A stretch of 63,957 bases of DNA from Rhizobiales bacterium Ga0077537 (GCA_001464955.1 LNEM01000026.1:1-63957), one strand, 5' to 3'. Shown: positions 26,843-35,751, counted from the first letter of the stretch. Notes: a model not told the origin generated them from the letters alone. Translations and numbers: made by a program.

Positions 26843-27700
26843 ATGAATAATCCCGACCAGTGGATCGTCGAGACCGAATGGCTCGCGGCCCGTCTCGAGT
26901 CCCCCGACATCGTCGTCCTCGACGGCTCGAAGCATCTGCCGACGTCGGGTCGCAACGCGAAGGAGGAGTACGCCGGCGAGCACATCCCGGGCGCCCTCTA
27001 CTTCGACATCGACGTGATCGCCGACAAGAAGAACCCGCTGCCGCACATGCTGCCCTCGTCGGTGCAGTTCGCCTCCCAGGTGAAGGCCATGGGCATTGGC
27101 GACGGCATGCGCATCGTGGTCTACGACAGCGAGGGCCTCTACTCGGCGGCGCGCGTCTGGTGGATGTTCCGCACCATGGGCCACAAGGACGTCGCCGTTC
27201 TCAACGGTGGCCTGAAGAAGTGGAAGGCCGAGGGCCGTCCCGTGACCGACGAACCTCCGCCGCCGCGGCAGCCGCGCCATTTCACGCCACGCTTCAATGC
27301 AGCGCTGGTCCGCGATGCCGACGACGTCAAGGCTCTGATCGGGCATCCGAGCGTGCAGATCATCGACGCGCGCGCGGCTGCGCGGTTCGCGGGTACGGTT
27401 CCCGAGCCACGCGCCGGGCTTCGCTCCGGGCACATTCCCGGCTCGCGTAGCGTCCCCTACACGACGCTGCTCAATGCCGACGGAACGCTCAAGAGCAAAG
27501 CCGCGCTCCGCGCCCAGTTCGAGGCGGCGGGTATCGATCCGGCGCGGCCGGTCGTGGCGAGCTGCGGATCGGGCGTCACGGCGGGCGTCATCGCGTTTGC
27601 GCTGGCGCAGCTCGGCAACCCCGATGCGGCCGTCTACGACGGGTCGTGGACCGAGTGGGGGGCGCGCACGGATCTGCCGATCGAGACCGGTGCCGGCTGA
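26843..27700 (+). CDS. sseA: 3-mercaptopyruvate sulfurtransferase (SseA-like)
   Basis: 285-residue tandem-rhodanese enzyme with catalytic Cys241 in SCGSGVTAG, the loop typical of 3-mercaptopyruvate sulfurtransferases. The N-terminal domain has EYAGEHIPGALYFDIDVIAD and YDSEGLYSAARVWWM. GGGAGTGAAA precedes ATG 26843. It is the last gene of the cysK-alaX-sseA operon, followed by a terminator, and links cysteine breakdown to sulfane-sulfur transfer. Confidence 0.92.
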   Translation: MNNPDQWIVETEWLAARLESPDIVVLDGSKHLPTSGRNAKEEYAGEHIPGALYFDIDVIADKKNPLPHMLPSSVQFASQVKAMGIGDGMRIVVYDSEGLYSAARVWWMFRTMGHKDVAVLNGGLKKWKAEGRPVTDEPPPPRQPRHFTPRFNAALVRDADDVKALIGHPSVQIIDARAAARFAGTVPEPRAGLRSGHIPGSRSVPYTTLLNADGTLKSKAALRAQFEAAGIDPARPVVASCGSGVTAGVIAFALAQLGNPDAAVYDGSWTEWGARTDLPIETGAG

Positions 27701-27727
27701 ACGGACCGGACCCGACAAGGACACACG

Positions 27728-27759
27728 GGGGCGTCGCCGCAGGGCGGGCGCCCCTTTTT
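27728..27759 (+). terminator. intrinsic terminator of the cysK-alaX-sseA operon
   Basis: GC-rich stem with GGGGCG (27728-27733) pairing CGCCCC (27749-27754), followed by TTTTT. Confidence 0.8.
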
Positions 27760-28314
27760 CCTGCCCTTTCCTGACCGCCGTTCACTGGTCCGCAATCGAC
27801 GGAAACAGGATTTCATTTGACAGAGCCGAAGCCGCAGCCGCAGCATTCGCGCATGGTTAAAGGCCGAGCGTGACGATGCCGGCAGCCTGGTGATCGTCAG
27901 CCTTCGCTTTGTGCTCGGCAGCACGATGTTTCAGTGGCGAGCCTCGCCGGAGACTTTCGATCGGCGAGACCGGATTTGGCGACGCGGGTCGGTCGATGTC
28001 CAAGCACTATCCAGGACAACGTAGCGGTCGGTCAGGTGGTGACACCCTGACGATGAAGGCCGCCGTCTGCCGATCTCGCGCGGCCTTCGTCCACGGCACG
28101 CCCACGAGTTCCTCGGGACCGGGCATCCTCCCCCATATCGGTCCGGCCTCCGGGAGCGCGCGACCCTGGTGCACGTCCTCCCTCGTGCACCAGGGTCAGT
28201 GACGCAAAGACGTCTCCCACGCGCAAGTGACGCAAGGTGCCGGAAGGCCACGCCCTGCGGTTGAAGCCGTCTGCCGCGACCTCGAAGCCTTGCGCAGTGA
28301 CACCGGCACCGGCA
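27760..28314. other. hairpin-rich intergenic region, possible structured RNA
   Basis: About 550 bases with no convincing gene between the sseA terminator and the next start. It contains a 12-bp stem with one G-T pair (28052-28063 with 28080-28091, 16-base loop), a perfect 14-bp stem (28162-28175 with 28184-28197, 8-base loop) and a 10-base direct repeat AGTGACGCAA at 28198-28207 and 28226-28235. No T-run follows either stem, so these are not simple terminators. They could be a noncoding RNA, a long leader of the carboxypeptidase gene or regulator sites. Confidence 0.5.
28162..28197. repeat. perfect 14-bp inverted repeat
   Basis: The left arm GACCCTGGTGCACG at 28162-28175 is mirrored exactly at 28184-28197 around an 8-base loop, about 120 bases upstream of the D,D-carboxypeptidase start. 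Confidence 0.85.
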
Positions 28315-29703
28315 ATGAATGAACGGGGATTGCTGGGGGGAGTGGTTGTGGGGCCTCGTCGTATTCTAAGGTTGGTCTGGGCAGGCGTCGCCCTCGTCCT
28401 CGCCCTCGCGCATGCGCGATCGGCTGCGGCCAACCCTGTCCTGCTTTTCGAGCCCGAGACCGGGGTGGTGCTCCATGCCGAGGCGCAGGATCACTCCTGG
28501 CACCCGGCCTCGGTGACCAAGCTGATGACGGCCTATGTCGTCTTCGAGGCGCTACGCAATGGCGAACTGGCGTGGGACAGCGACGTCCCGCTCTCGGAGA
28601 CGGCGCGGGCGCAGCCGGCCACCCGGATCGGGCTTCGCGGCGGCATCAGGATCAACGTCGAGCAGGCGGTGCGCGGCCTGATCCTGAGGTCGGCCAACGA
28701 TTTCGCAACAGCGCTCGCCGAGCGCGTGTCGGGTACCGAGACGGGCTTCGTCCAGCGCATGAATGCGACGGCAAAGCGGCTTGAGATGTCGCGCACGGTG
28801 TTCCGCAATCCGCATGGCCTGCCCGATCAGGATCAGGTGACGACGGCGCGCGATCTGGCGCGTCTCACCACTGCGTTACTCGCCGACTTCCCGGATCGCG
28901 CCGAGGTGTTCTCGACGCCGACGGTCCGGATCCACAAGGGGACGTTCCATTCGCAGAACGATCTCCTGCGCACCTTCACCGGCGCCGACGGCCTGAAGAC
29001 AGGCTTCACGTGCGCCTCGGGCTACAATGTCGTGGCAAGCGCGACGCGAGAGGGACGCACGCTCGTCGCCATCGTGCTCGGGGCGACCGACCGCCAGCAG
29101 CGATCGGCGCGCGCCTCCGCCCTACTCGAGTCTGGGTTCCAGCACCTCTTTCCGGGGACCGGAGGCGTGACTCTGACATCCGCGCCTGCGATACCGCCCG
29201 AAGGCGGGGCGGTCGCGGCTCCTCCACCTGTGGTCCGCACGTTCGCTCCCGTTCCGATCACGCCTGTGGCCTTCGCGGCGCTCACTCTCGCTGACGAACA
29301 CTCGGCTCCGGACATCGCGCGGTCGCTCAAATCGCGAAAGTGCCGGGGTTACGGAGGATTGCCGAGCAACGAACCGGACCTGATCGCGGCCGACGAGCCA
29401 CCGGTCGGGCGAGCGGCGGCCGCGCTCGCGGCGAAGGCGAGCCCCGGGGCTACCGTCATGGACAAGAGCGCGGCTGCGCCCGCCAAGGGCGTAAAGCGTG
29501 CGCTTCTGGCCAATCGGAAAGCGGTACGGCGCGTCGACCCTGCGACAGTGGTGGAGCCGCCAGCGATCACGTCGGCTGTTCAGAAGCGGCAGCCACGCGC
29601 CAAGCCCGCCGCGAAGTCTGCCGCGAAGTCTGCCGTGCCAAAAATGTCCGCCACGGCAACGCCGGCACCAGCTACACCGACGATGGCGCGCGTTTCGCCG
29701 TGA
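28315..29703 (+). CDS. D-alanyl-D-alanine carboxypeptidase
   Basis: 462-residue S11-family peptidase exported by a signal segment (about 16-39, cleavage near ARSAAA-NP). Active-site motifs: SxxK at 66-69 (ASVTKL), SxN at 126-128 (RSANDFATALAE) and KTG at 228-230 (LKTGFTCASG). After residue about 290 the protein is an Ala/Pro/Lys-rich tail with no SPOR domain, unlike the paralog at 11851. It probably trims stem-peptide D-Ala in the periplasm. The start could also be at GTG codons just downstream; ATG 28315 gives a plausible n-region. Confidence 0.9.
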   Translation: MNERGLLGGVVVGPRRILRLVWAGVALVLALAHARSAAANPVLLFEPETGVVLHAEAQDHSWHPASVTKLMTAYVVFEALRNGELAWDSDVPLSETARAQPATRIGLRGGIRINVEQAVRGLILRSANDFATALAERVSGTETGFVQRMNATAKRLEMSRTVFRNPHGLPDQDQVTTARDLARLTTALLADFPDRAEVFSTPTVRIHKGTFHSQNDLLRTFTGADGLKTGFTCASGYNVVASATREGRTLVAIVLGATDRQQRSARASALLESGFQHLFPGTGGVTLTSAPAIPPEGGAVAAPPPVVRTFAPVPITPVAFAALTLADEHSAPDIARSLKSRKCRGYGGLPSNEPDLIAADEPPVGRAAAALAAKASPGATVMDKSAAAPAKGVKRALLANRKAVRRVDPATVVEPPAITSAVQKRQPRAKPAAKSAAKSAVPKMSATATPAPATPTMARVSP

Positions 29704-29715
29704 GCGTCGGTTTCG

Positions 29716-30630
29716 TCACGGCAAGGGAATGAACTCGGCCTCGTCGCCGGGCACCGTGTCGAAGCGCTTCTGTTTCCAGTCGGCCTTGGCGGCCTCGATG
29801 CGATCGCGCGAGGACGACACGAAATTCCACCAGATGTGGCGCGGCCCGTCCATCGGGTCGCCACCGAGGACCATCAGGCGGGCCTGGGACAGCGCCAAAA
29901 TTGAGATCCGGTCGCCGGGGCGGAACACCAGCAGGCGGCCCTGCTCGAAGCGCTGGCCCGCAATGTCGATCTCGCCCGAGGCGATGTAGACGGCGCGCTC
30001 GTCGTAATACGGGTCGAGCGGCAACACGGCGCCCGGTGCCAGCACGGCCTCGGCGTAGAGCGCCGGATGCGGGAACTCCACCGGCGAGCGTCGCCCGAAC
30101 GCCTCGCCGAGGACGAGGCGGACGCGCTTGCCTTCACCCTCGATGCGGGGCAGGTCGGCGAGACCATGATGCGTGAAGGCCGGCGCCATCTCCTCGGCGT
30201 CCTTCGGCAAGGCCATCCAGGCCTGAATACCGAACATCTCGCGCTGCCGCGCCTGAGCCTCCGCTGTTTCGCGCTCGGAGTGCACGATGCCGCGGCCGGC
30301 AGTCATGAGATTGACCTCGCCCGGCTTGATCACCATCGACGTGCCGAGGCTGTCGCGGTGCCACATCTCACCCTGGAACAGGTACGTGACCGTCGCGAGC
30401 CCGATGTGCGGGTGCGGGCGGACATCGATGCCTTTACCGATGAGAAACTCGGCCGGCCCCATCTGGTCGAAGAAGATGAAGGGCCCGATCATCTGGCGAC
30501 CTTGCGCGGGCAGCGCGCGGCGCACCTCGAAGCCGCCGAGGTCGCGGGCGCGGGGCACGATGACCTGCTCGAGGGCGTCGCACGATTGAGCGTCACCGGG
30601 GACGGGATCGACATGGGGCAGCGTGCTCAT
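29716..30630 (-). CDS. pirin family protein
   Basis: 304-residue bicupin. The N-terminal cupin metal ligands appear as His73 and His75 (RPHPHIGLATVTYL), His117 and Glu119 (GRGIVHSERE). The middle GPFIFFDQMGP and C-terminal cupin are typical. Pirins are iron-binding; some are quercetin 2,3-dioxygenases, others bind regulators. The in vivo role cannot be told. It is convergent with the carboxypeptidase gene (12 bases between stops). Confidence 0.92.
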   Translation of the reverse strand: MSTLPHVDPVPGDAQSCDALEQVIVPRARDLGGFEVRRALPAQGRQMIGPFIFFDQMGPAEFLIGKGIDVRPHPHIGLATVTYLFQGEMWHRDSLGTSMVIKPGEVNLMTAGRGIVHSERETAEAQARQREMFGIQAWMALPKDAEEMAPAFTHHGLADLPRIEGEGKRVRLVLGEAFGRRSPVEFPHPALYAEAVLAPGAVLPLDPYYDERAVYIASGEIDIAGQRFEQGRLLVFRPGDRISILALSQARLMVLGGDPMDGPRHIWWNFVSSSRDRIEAAKADWKQKRFDTVPGDEAEFIPLP

Positions 30631-30795
30631 CGGCTTTTCCTTGTCCTGCGTCGGCCGCCGCGCGGGCCGCAGATGACGCTCCGGAGTGCTTGTATCCTAA
30701 GATAGGCTCCGATCCCGGGACCGCAACCCGAGGCCCCAAGGCAGCAGGGTCATGCTATATCGACTGATGAGGACGTTCGGACACGACGAGGGCCC

Positions 30796-31191
30796 ATGAC
30801 TGCACCACTCATCGATGAGACTGCGGAACCGAAAGACGCGTGGCGGCCCGGCGTGACGACGCGCATGGTGGTATCGGCACAGAACGGTACGCGGCAACTC
30901 TGCGTCTTCGAACAATGGTGCGATCCAGGGCTCGGAGCGCCGACGCATCTGCATGCGGTCGAGGAGATCCTGACCGTCATCGAGGGGGAGGCGCGCATCG
31001 TCGTCGGCGAGATCGCGCATGCGGCGCGGGCCGGGCACAGCGTCGTCATTCCCGCCGGCATCAAACACAGTTTCTCGAACACGGGGACGTCCGTGCTGCA
31101 CGTCCGCGCCATCCTCGCCTCACCCGTCTTCGAAGCCGCCTACGACGACGCTCGGGAGACGCCGCGCCGGTGGCTTCCCGGTACGCCCTGA
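30796..31191 (+). CDS. cupin domain protein
   Basis: 131-residue single-cupin protein. Motif 1 is GLGAPTHLHAVEEILTVIEG (metal ligands likely His and Glu in HLHAVEE), and motif 2 is HSVVIPAGIKHSFSNTG. Short stand-alone cupins of this kind are sugar-epimerase-like or small-molecule dioxygenase-like; substrate unknown. It is divergent from the pirin gene and followed after 74 bases by the nucleotidase. Confidence 0.85.
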   Translation: MTAPLIDETAEPKDAWRPGVTTRMVVSAQNGTRQLCVFEQWCDPGLGAPTHLHAVEEILTVIEGEARIVVGEIAHAARAGHSVVIPAGIKHSFSNTGTSVLHVRAILASPVFEAAYDDARETPRRWLPGTP

Positions 31192-31265
31192 CCACCTCGA
31201 CAGAGTTCCGCCGACACGCTATCAGCGCGCCGGTTGCTCCATCACCCCCCACGGAACCCTGAGCC

Positions 31266-32813
31266 ATGACAGGTATCACGCGCCGGGACGCGCTCTCGGG
31301 CAGCCTCGCAGCCGGAGCGGCAGCGGGCCTCGCCACAGCGGTCGCCGGAACCGAGGTGGCGGCTCAGGGTGCACCGCCGGCCGAAACGCCCACGTGCACG
31401 CTGCTTCTCGTCAACGACATCTACAAGATGAGCGAGGTGGACGGCCGTGGCGGCTTCGCGCGCCTCGCCGCCATCGCGCGCGCCGAACGGGCGCGGGGCG
31501 TGCCGCTGCTCTACGCACACGCGGGCGACATGTTCTCGCCATCGCTGATGTCGGGCTTCGATCAAGGCGCCCACACGGTCGATCTCCTCAACGTCGTGCC
31601 GCCCGACGTCTTCGTACCCGGCAACCACGAGTTCGATTTCGGACCTGAGGAGTATGCAAAGCGGCGCCGGCAGTCCCGCTTCGCCTATTTCGCGGCCAAC
31701 ATGCGGGCCGCAGACGGGTCGATCCTGCCGGGACATGAGGACAGCCGCATCTTCGTCCTTGGGCCGCTCAAGGTCGGTGTGTTCGGGGTGGCGCTGGCGT
31801 CGAGCCCGCTGATGTCGCAGACCGGCGATATCCGGTTCCTCGACGAGATGGAGACCGTGCGGGCACAGTCCCGGATGCTGCGCGCGGCCGGCTGCGATCT
31901 CGTGGTCGCCGTCACGCATACCGATTTTACGCGCGATCTCGAGATTGCGCGGTCGCGGCTGGTGGACATCCTGCTCACCGGGCACGATCACGATCTGCGC
32001 GTCGTCTACGACAACCAGATCGCGATGGTGGAAAGCGGCGAAGAGGGCCAGTACGTCACGGCCGTCGACATCTTTGCGACCATCGGCGAGCGCGACGGCA
32101 AACGGCGCGTCAGGTGGTCACCGCGATTTCGCATCATCGATTCCGCGACTGTGACGCCGGACCCGGAAACGGTGGCGCTGGTGCAGCCGCTCGAGGCGCT
32201 GCTCGGCCGCGAACTCGACGTGGCGCTCGGCACGCTCGCCATCGAACTCGACAGCCGCTCGTCGACGGTTCGCGCGACCGAGGCCGTGATCGGCAATCTG
32301 ATGGCCGACGCCATTCGCGACGCCACACAGGCCGACGTCGCGATCACCAACGGCGGCAGCATGCGCGGCAATCGGCTCTATCCCGCCGGCCACACGGTCA
32401 CACGCCGGGACATCCTGACCGAGCTTCCGTTCGGCAATCGCACGGTGATGGTCGAGATCACCGGGGCTGCGATCCGGGAGGCGATCGAGAACGGCGTGTC
32501 GGACCTCGACGACCGGGGTGGCCGCTTCCCGCACGTCTCGGGGCTCCGAGTCCGCATCAAGGGCAATGCACCTGTCGGGAGCCGCGTCGTCTCGATCGAG
32601 CACGACGGAAAGCCGCTCGATCCCGACAAGCGCTACAAGGTCGCGTCGAACGATTTCCTGCTCGCCGGCGGCGACGGGTACACGGCGCTCGCCTCCGGCC
32701 GCGTGCTGATCGGCAAGACCGACGGCAAGCTGCTCGCCAACGTGGTGATGGCTTACGTCCGCGCGCGTGGCGGCATCGATGGGCGGCTCGAGGGCCGCCT
32801 CGTCATCGAGTGA
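31266..32813 (+). CDS. bifunctional metallophosphatase/5'-nucleotidase, Tat-exported
   Basis: 515-residue UshA-like enzyme. The N-terminus has a twin-arginine signal (ITRRDAL at 4-10, hydrophobic to about 34). The calcineurin-like domain has HAGD (Asp88), PGNHEFD (Asn120-His121), VTHTD and LLTGHDHD. The C-terminal 5'-nucleotidase domain has NGGSMRG and GGDGYTAL. The first metal motif reads Asn-Asp51-Ile-Tyr53 rather than the usual Asp-x-His. It probably dephosphorylates nucleotides or related phosphoesters in the periplasm. Confidence 0.88.
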   Translation: MTGITRRDALSGSLAAGAAAGLATAVAGTEVAAQGAPPAETPTCTLLLVNDIYKMSEVDGRGGFARLAAIARAERARGVPLLYAHAGDMFSPSLMSGFDQGAHTVDLLNVVPPDVFVPGNHEFDFGPEEYAKRRRQSRFAYFAANMRAADGSILPGHEDSRIFVLGPLKVGVFGVALASSPLMSQTGDIRFLDEMETVRAQSRMLRAAGCDLVVAVTHTDFTRDLEIARSRLVDILLTGHDHDLRVVYDNQIAMVESGEEGQYVTAVDIFATIGERDGKRRVRWSPRFRIIDSATVTPDPETVALVQPLEALLGRELDVALGTLAIELDSRSSTVRATEAVIGNLMADAIRDATQADVAITNGGSMRGNRLYPAGHTVTRRDILTELPFGNRTVMVEITGAAIREAIENGVSDLDDRGGRFPHVSGLRVRIKGNAPVGSRVVSIEHDGKPLDPDKRYKVASNDFLLAGGDGYTALASGRVLIGKTDGKLLANVVMAYVRARGGIDGRLEGRLVIE

Positions 32814-32834
32814 GATCGTCCCTCGCCGTGCAAC

Positions 32835-33626
32835 TCATTCCTCCCAGGGAACGCCACCCGCATAGGTGCGATAGGGCACCGCCGACAACCACCCGGAATC
32901 GACGGGCAGCAGAATGCCGGTGATGGCACGCGCCTGATCGGAGGCCAGGAAGGCGATGGCGTCGGCGATGTCCTTCGGCTCCGGGAGATAGGGCAGCGCA
33001 TGCACGCCCATGATCTTGCCCATGTCGCGCTGACCGTCAGCCACCTTCTGGCGCAGCGGCGGCGTCATGACGTAGGTCGGGCCGACGGAGTTGACGCGGA
33101 TCGAATGGCGGCCGAGTTCGACAGCCAGCAGCTGCGTCAGCCGCTCGACCGCGGCCTTGCCCGGGTTGTAGGCCGGAAGCGGCAGGGGCATGCGCGAGTT
33201 GATCGAGCCGATGGTGACGATGGCGCCGTGCTGCCTCGGGATCATGCGCCGGGCGAACGACTGACAGGTGTGGACCGTGCCGTGATAGTTCACCTGCCAC
33301 ATGCGCTCGTGATAGGCCATGTCCATGTCGAGCACGGACTCGGTGTTCGGGATCAGGCCCGCCGCCGTCACGCACACATGGACCGGGCCGAGGTCGCGCT
33401 CGACGGCGTCAGCCACGGCTTCGACGGCTTTCGCATCCGCCACGTCGCAGGCGAAGAAGCGCGCCTTCCGACCCGTCGCCGCGATGGCGGTCGCCGTTTC
33501 CTCGCCGCCCTTCGCGTTCACGTCGAGGACGGCGATGTCGTAGCCGTCGGCCGCGAGGCGCGACGCTGCGGCCGCGCCGATGCCGCTCGATCCGCCCGTC
33601 ACGACGGCAACCTTGTTGGCACACAT
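32835..33626 (-). CDS. SDR family NAD(P)-dependent oxidoreductase
   Basis: 263-residue classical short-chain dehydrogenase. The cofactor loop TGGSSGIG is at 10-17, NAAG is represented by TAAG at 87-90, and the catalytic set is Ser141 or Ser144, Tyr153 and Lys157 (YNPGK). Asp34 in VLDVN suggests NAD preference. ATG 33626 follows GGGAGAG; the in-frame start upstream would overlap the preceding gene. It is last in an operon with two alpha/beta hydrolases (16-base gap). Substrate unknown. Confidence 0.88.
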   Translation of the reverse strand: MCANKVAVVTGGSSGIGAAAASRLAADGYDIAVLDVNAKGGEETATAIAATGRKARFFACDVADAKAVEAVADAVERDLGPVHVCVTAAGLIPNTESVLDMDMAYHERMWQVNYHGTVHTCQSFARRMIPRQHGAIVTIGSINSRMPLPLPAYNPGKAAVERLTQLLAVELGRHSIRVNSVGPTYVMTPPLRQKVADGQRDMGKIMGVHALPYLPEPKDIADAIAFLASDQARAITGILLPVDSGWLSAVPYRTYAGGVPWEE

Positions 33627-33642
33627 TATGCTCTCCCGAAGC

Positions 33643-34560
33643 TCAGCTGACACCCGGCACGCCCTCGGGCAGAGGGCGGCCGTTGATGAAGGGCTCGACC
33701 AACGTCATGAACGTCTCGAGCTGATCGTGATGGACCCAGTGACCGGCGCCCGCGATCTGGACGAACGTCGCCGAGCTGAAATGCGCCGCGCGACCATCGG
33801 TGCGCGGGTCGGACGCCCAGCTCTCCTTGCCGTAGACCATCAGCGACGGGCTCGACACGTTCCGCCAGATCGCCTCGATGTCGGCCTGGGGCATGTCGTA
33901 GGGCAGGAACACGCGGACGAGATTGTCGAACTTCCAGGTGTACGTGCCGTCCTCGTTCTGGTGGATGCCGTGGAGCGTCAGGTGGCGCGCCTGCTCGGCC
34001 GTCAGGTGCTTGTTCTGCTCCTGCATCCGCGCCAGCGCCTCCTCGATCGAGACGTAGCGGCGCGGCACGCGGCCGGCGGACTTGCGCTGCTCCTCGATCC
34101 AGCCGCGCATCTTCTCGACCATGCTCTTGCCGGCGACCTCGGACTGCGACTTGGGCGACCGGCCGAGCCCCTCGATGGCGACGAAGCGCTTCACGTTCTC
34201 AGGATAGATGCCGGCGTAGCGTGTGGTGATGGCACCGCCGAGCGAGTGGCCGACGATGGTGACCGGCGCCAGCTTCAACTGATGGACGAGTTGCGCCAGA
34301 TCGTAGACGTAGCCGGCCATCGAGTAATTGGCACTCTTCGACCATTCGCTGTCGCCGTGACCGCGGAGATCCGGCGCGATGACGTGCCAGTCCTTCCTGA
34401 GACGACGGGCGACCCAGTCCCAGTTCCGGCAGTGATCCCGCCCACCGTGGACAAGGAGGAGCGGCGGCGCGCCGGCATTGCCCCAGTCCACGTAGTGGAG
34501 GCGGAGGCGCTGCGAGAAGTAGATGCGCGAGGCCGGACCGGTTTCGGTATCGAAGCTCAC
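33643..34560 (-). CDS. alpha/beta hydrolase
   Basis: 305-residue alpha/beta-fold hydrolase with LLLVHGG (oxyanion, 35-40), nucleophile Ser106 in VGHSLGGA and a C-terminal His in GAGHWVHHD. Start is GTG 34560, which overlaps the upstream stop as GTGA and has AGGGGA in front, so translation is coupled. It is the middle gene of a hydrolase-hydrolase-SDR operon, suggesting a catabolic route for an ester or ring-cleavage product. The specific reaction is not assignable. Confidence 0.87.
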   Translation of the reverse strand: MSFDTETGPASRIYFSQRLRLHYVDWGNAGAPPLLLVHGGRDHCRNWDWVARRLRKDWHVIAPDLRGHGDSEWSKSANYSMAGYVYDLAQLVHQLKLAPVTIVGHSLGGAITTRYAGIYPENVKRFVAIEGLGRSPKSQSEVAGKSMVEKMRGWIEEQRKSAGRVPRRYVSIEEALARMQEQNKHLTAEQARHLTLHGIHQNEDGTYTWKFDNLVRVFLPYDMPQADIEAIWRNVSSPSLMVYGKESWASDPRTDGRAAHFSSATFVQIAGAGHWVHHDQLETFMTLVEPFINGRPLPEGVPGVS

Positions 34561-35357
34561 TGCGACAGTCCCCTGAGGAAGCTTTCCACGATGGCGTTGG
34601 TTTCGGCCGGCCGTTCGAGCTGCGGGAAATGGCCGGTGGCGGGCATCACCTCGATCAGCACGTCGGGCTTGGCGCGGCGCAGGAAGTCGAGATACGGCGA
34701 GGACTGGCCCGCATCCATCGAGACGCGCTTGCCTTCCGAGTTGGTCCACGTCGTCTGGATTGCCAGCATCGGCACCTTGATGCTCGCGACCACGCGGTCC
34801 ATGTGCTCGGCGTCATAGCGGCCGATGTCGGCGAAGAGCGGTCCGGCGATGTCGGGATTGCGGTCGAGCGCACGCTGGATCACGCGGTTCGCCACCGTCC
34901 TGTCGAAGCCCGGCGCGAACATCTGCTCGAAGGCGCCCCGGATGAAGGGGACATAGCCTTGCGCCTCGATGGCCCTGGCGCGATCCAGATGCGCGGTCGA
35001 TCCGGCGTTGCCGAGGCGGCTGCCGTCGACGAGAACGATGGCCTGCACGAACTCGGGTGCGCGGAGCGCTGCTTCCATGGATACCCGGCACCCCATGCTG
35101 TGCCCGAAGATCACGGCGGGCGGCAGTTTCAGCGCACGCAGCAGGGCCGCCACGTCCTCGCCATGGGTCTCGATCCGGCTGTGCTCGGGGCCGCCCGGCG
35201 TCTCGCCATGGCCGCCGAGGTCCACCGCGACCGTTTCGTGCCGGCCGCCGAAATGGGCCACCATCGCGTCCCAGTCGCTCCGGGCGCAGCCGAAGCCGTG
35301 CACGAAGACCAATGGCGGCTTCCCCGTGCCCTGGCGGGTGTATCTGATCAATGCCAT
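34557..35357 (-). CDS. alpha/beta fold hydrolase
   Basis: 266-residue hydrolase with FVHGFGCARSDWD, nucleophile Ser87 in FGHSMGCR and catalytic His in PATGHFPQLE. ATG 35357 is preceded by GGAGCCTCCC. It is the first gene of a three-gene operon whose next gene starts within its stop codon. It differs clearly from the second hydrolase, so the two are not recent duplicates. Confidence 0.87.
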   Translation of the reverse strand: MALIRYTRQGTGKPPLVFVHGFGCARSDWDAMVAHFGGRHETVAVDLGGHGETPGGPEHSRIETHGEDVAALLRALKLPPAVIFGHSMGCRVSMEAALRAPEFVQAIVLVDGSRLGNAGSTAHLDRARAIEAQGYVPFIRGAFEQMFAPGFDRTVANRVIQRALDRNPDIAGPLFADIGRYDAEHMDRVVASIKVPMLAIQTTWTNSEGKRVSMDAGQSSPYLDFLRRAKPDVLIEVMPATGHFPQLERPAETNAIVESFLRGLSQ

Positions 35358-35590
35358 GGGAGGCTCCTTCACTTTCAGTTGCAGCGTCCGTGCCGCCACT
35401 CTTGCGGATTGTCCTCGCGACCGGCCGCAAGCACAAGTCATTCGAGGGCGAAGGCCTTCGTCCAGACCGCCCCCCGGCGCCTCGAGCTGTGCCCCGTCAA
35501 CCACACGGCCCGGTCGATCGAACGGAGACCACGAAGCCCCCTAGCAAGACTCGATCCGCGATGCCACATTCGCGTCAGGCTCAACAATTG

Positions 35591-35604
35591 AAAGGAGGTG
35601 ATCC
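35591..35604 (+). promoter_or_regulatory. extended Shine-Dalgarno fully complementary to the 16S rRNA 3' tail
   Basis: AAAGGAGGTGATCC is the exact reverse complement of the canonical 16S rRNA 3' end (GGATCACCTCCTTT), 14 bases without mismatch, ending one base before ATG 35606. Such length is far beyond a normal ribosome binding site and argues strongly for translation, or for an rRNA-binding RNA. Confidence 0.8.
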
Positions 35605-35605
35605 G

Positions 35606-35686
35606 ATGTCTAGTGGGATTGCGAAGCTGTCTTGGCAGACGGTGCGGATCTCGACGGCGCTGGGGCAACCTCCGCGGACGACCTGA
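35606..35686 (+). CDS. 26-residue small ORF, function unknown
   Basis: Begins MSSGIAKLSWQTVRISTALG and ends QPPRTT. There is no signal peptide or membrane segment and no known family. Support for translation is the 14-base Shine-Dalgarno and a strong terminator about 65 bases downstream, which define a transcript of about 200 bases. The close fit of the start (ATG five bases after the GGTGA core) is unusual. It could be a leader peptide, a ribosome-associated peptide or a modified-peptide precursor; nothing in the sequence decides. Confidence 0.55.
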   Translation: MSSGIAKLSWQTVRISTALGQPPRTT

Positions 35687-35751
35687 TCCGACTGATACGC
35701 CAGCCGATCACGGATCGGCCGGCCACGTGCTCGAGACAGCCAGTCTCACGA

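Noticed and set aside
27909-28202. A 97-codon ORF in the structured intergenic region.
   Set aside because: No ribosome binding site, no domain, and it would run through the perfect 14-bp hairpin.
35591-35604. Possible fragment of a 16S rRNA gene end on the minus strand (GGATCACCTCCTTT).
   Set aside because: The neighbouring minus-strand bases (ACATC before GGATCACC) do not continue into the conserved 16S sequence, so it is an extended Shine-Dalgarno, not an rRNA remnant.
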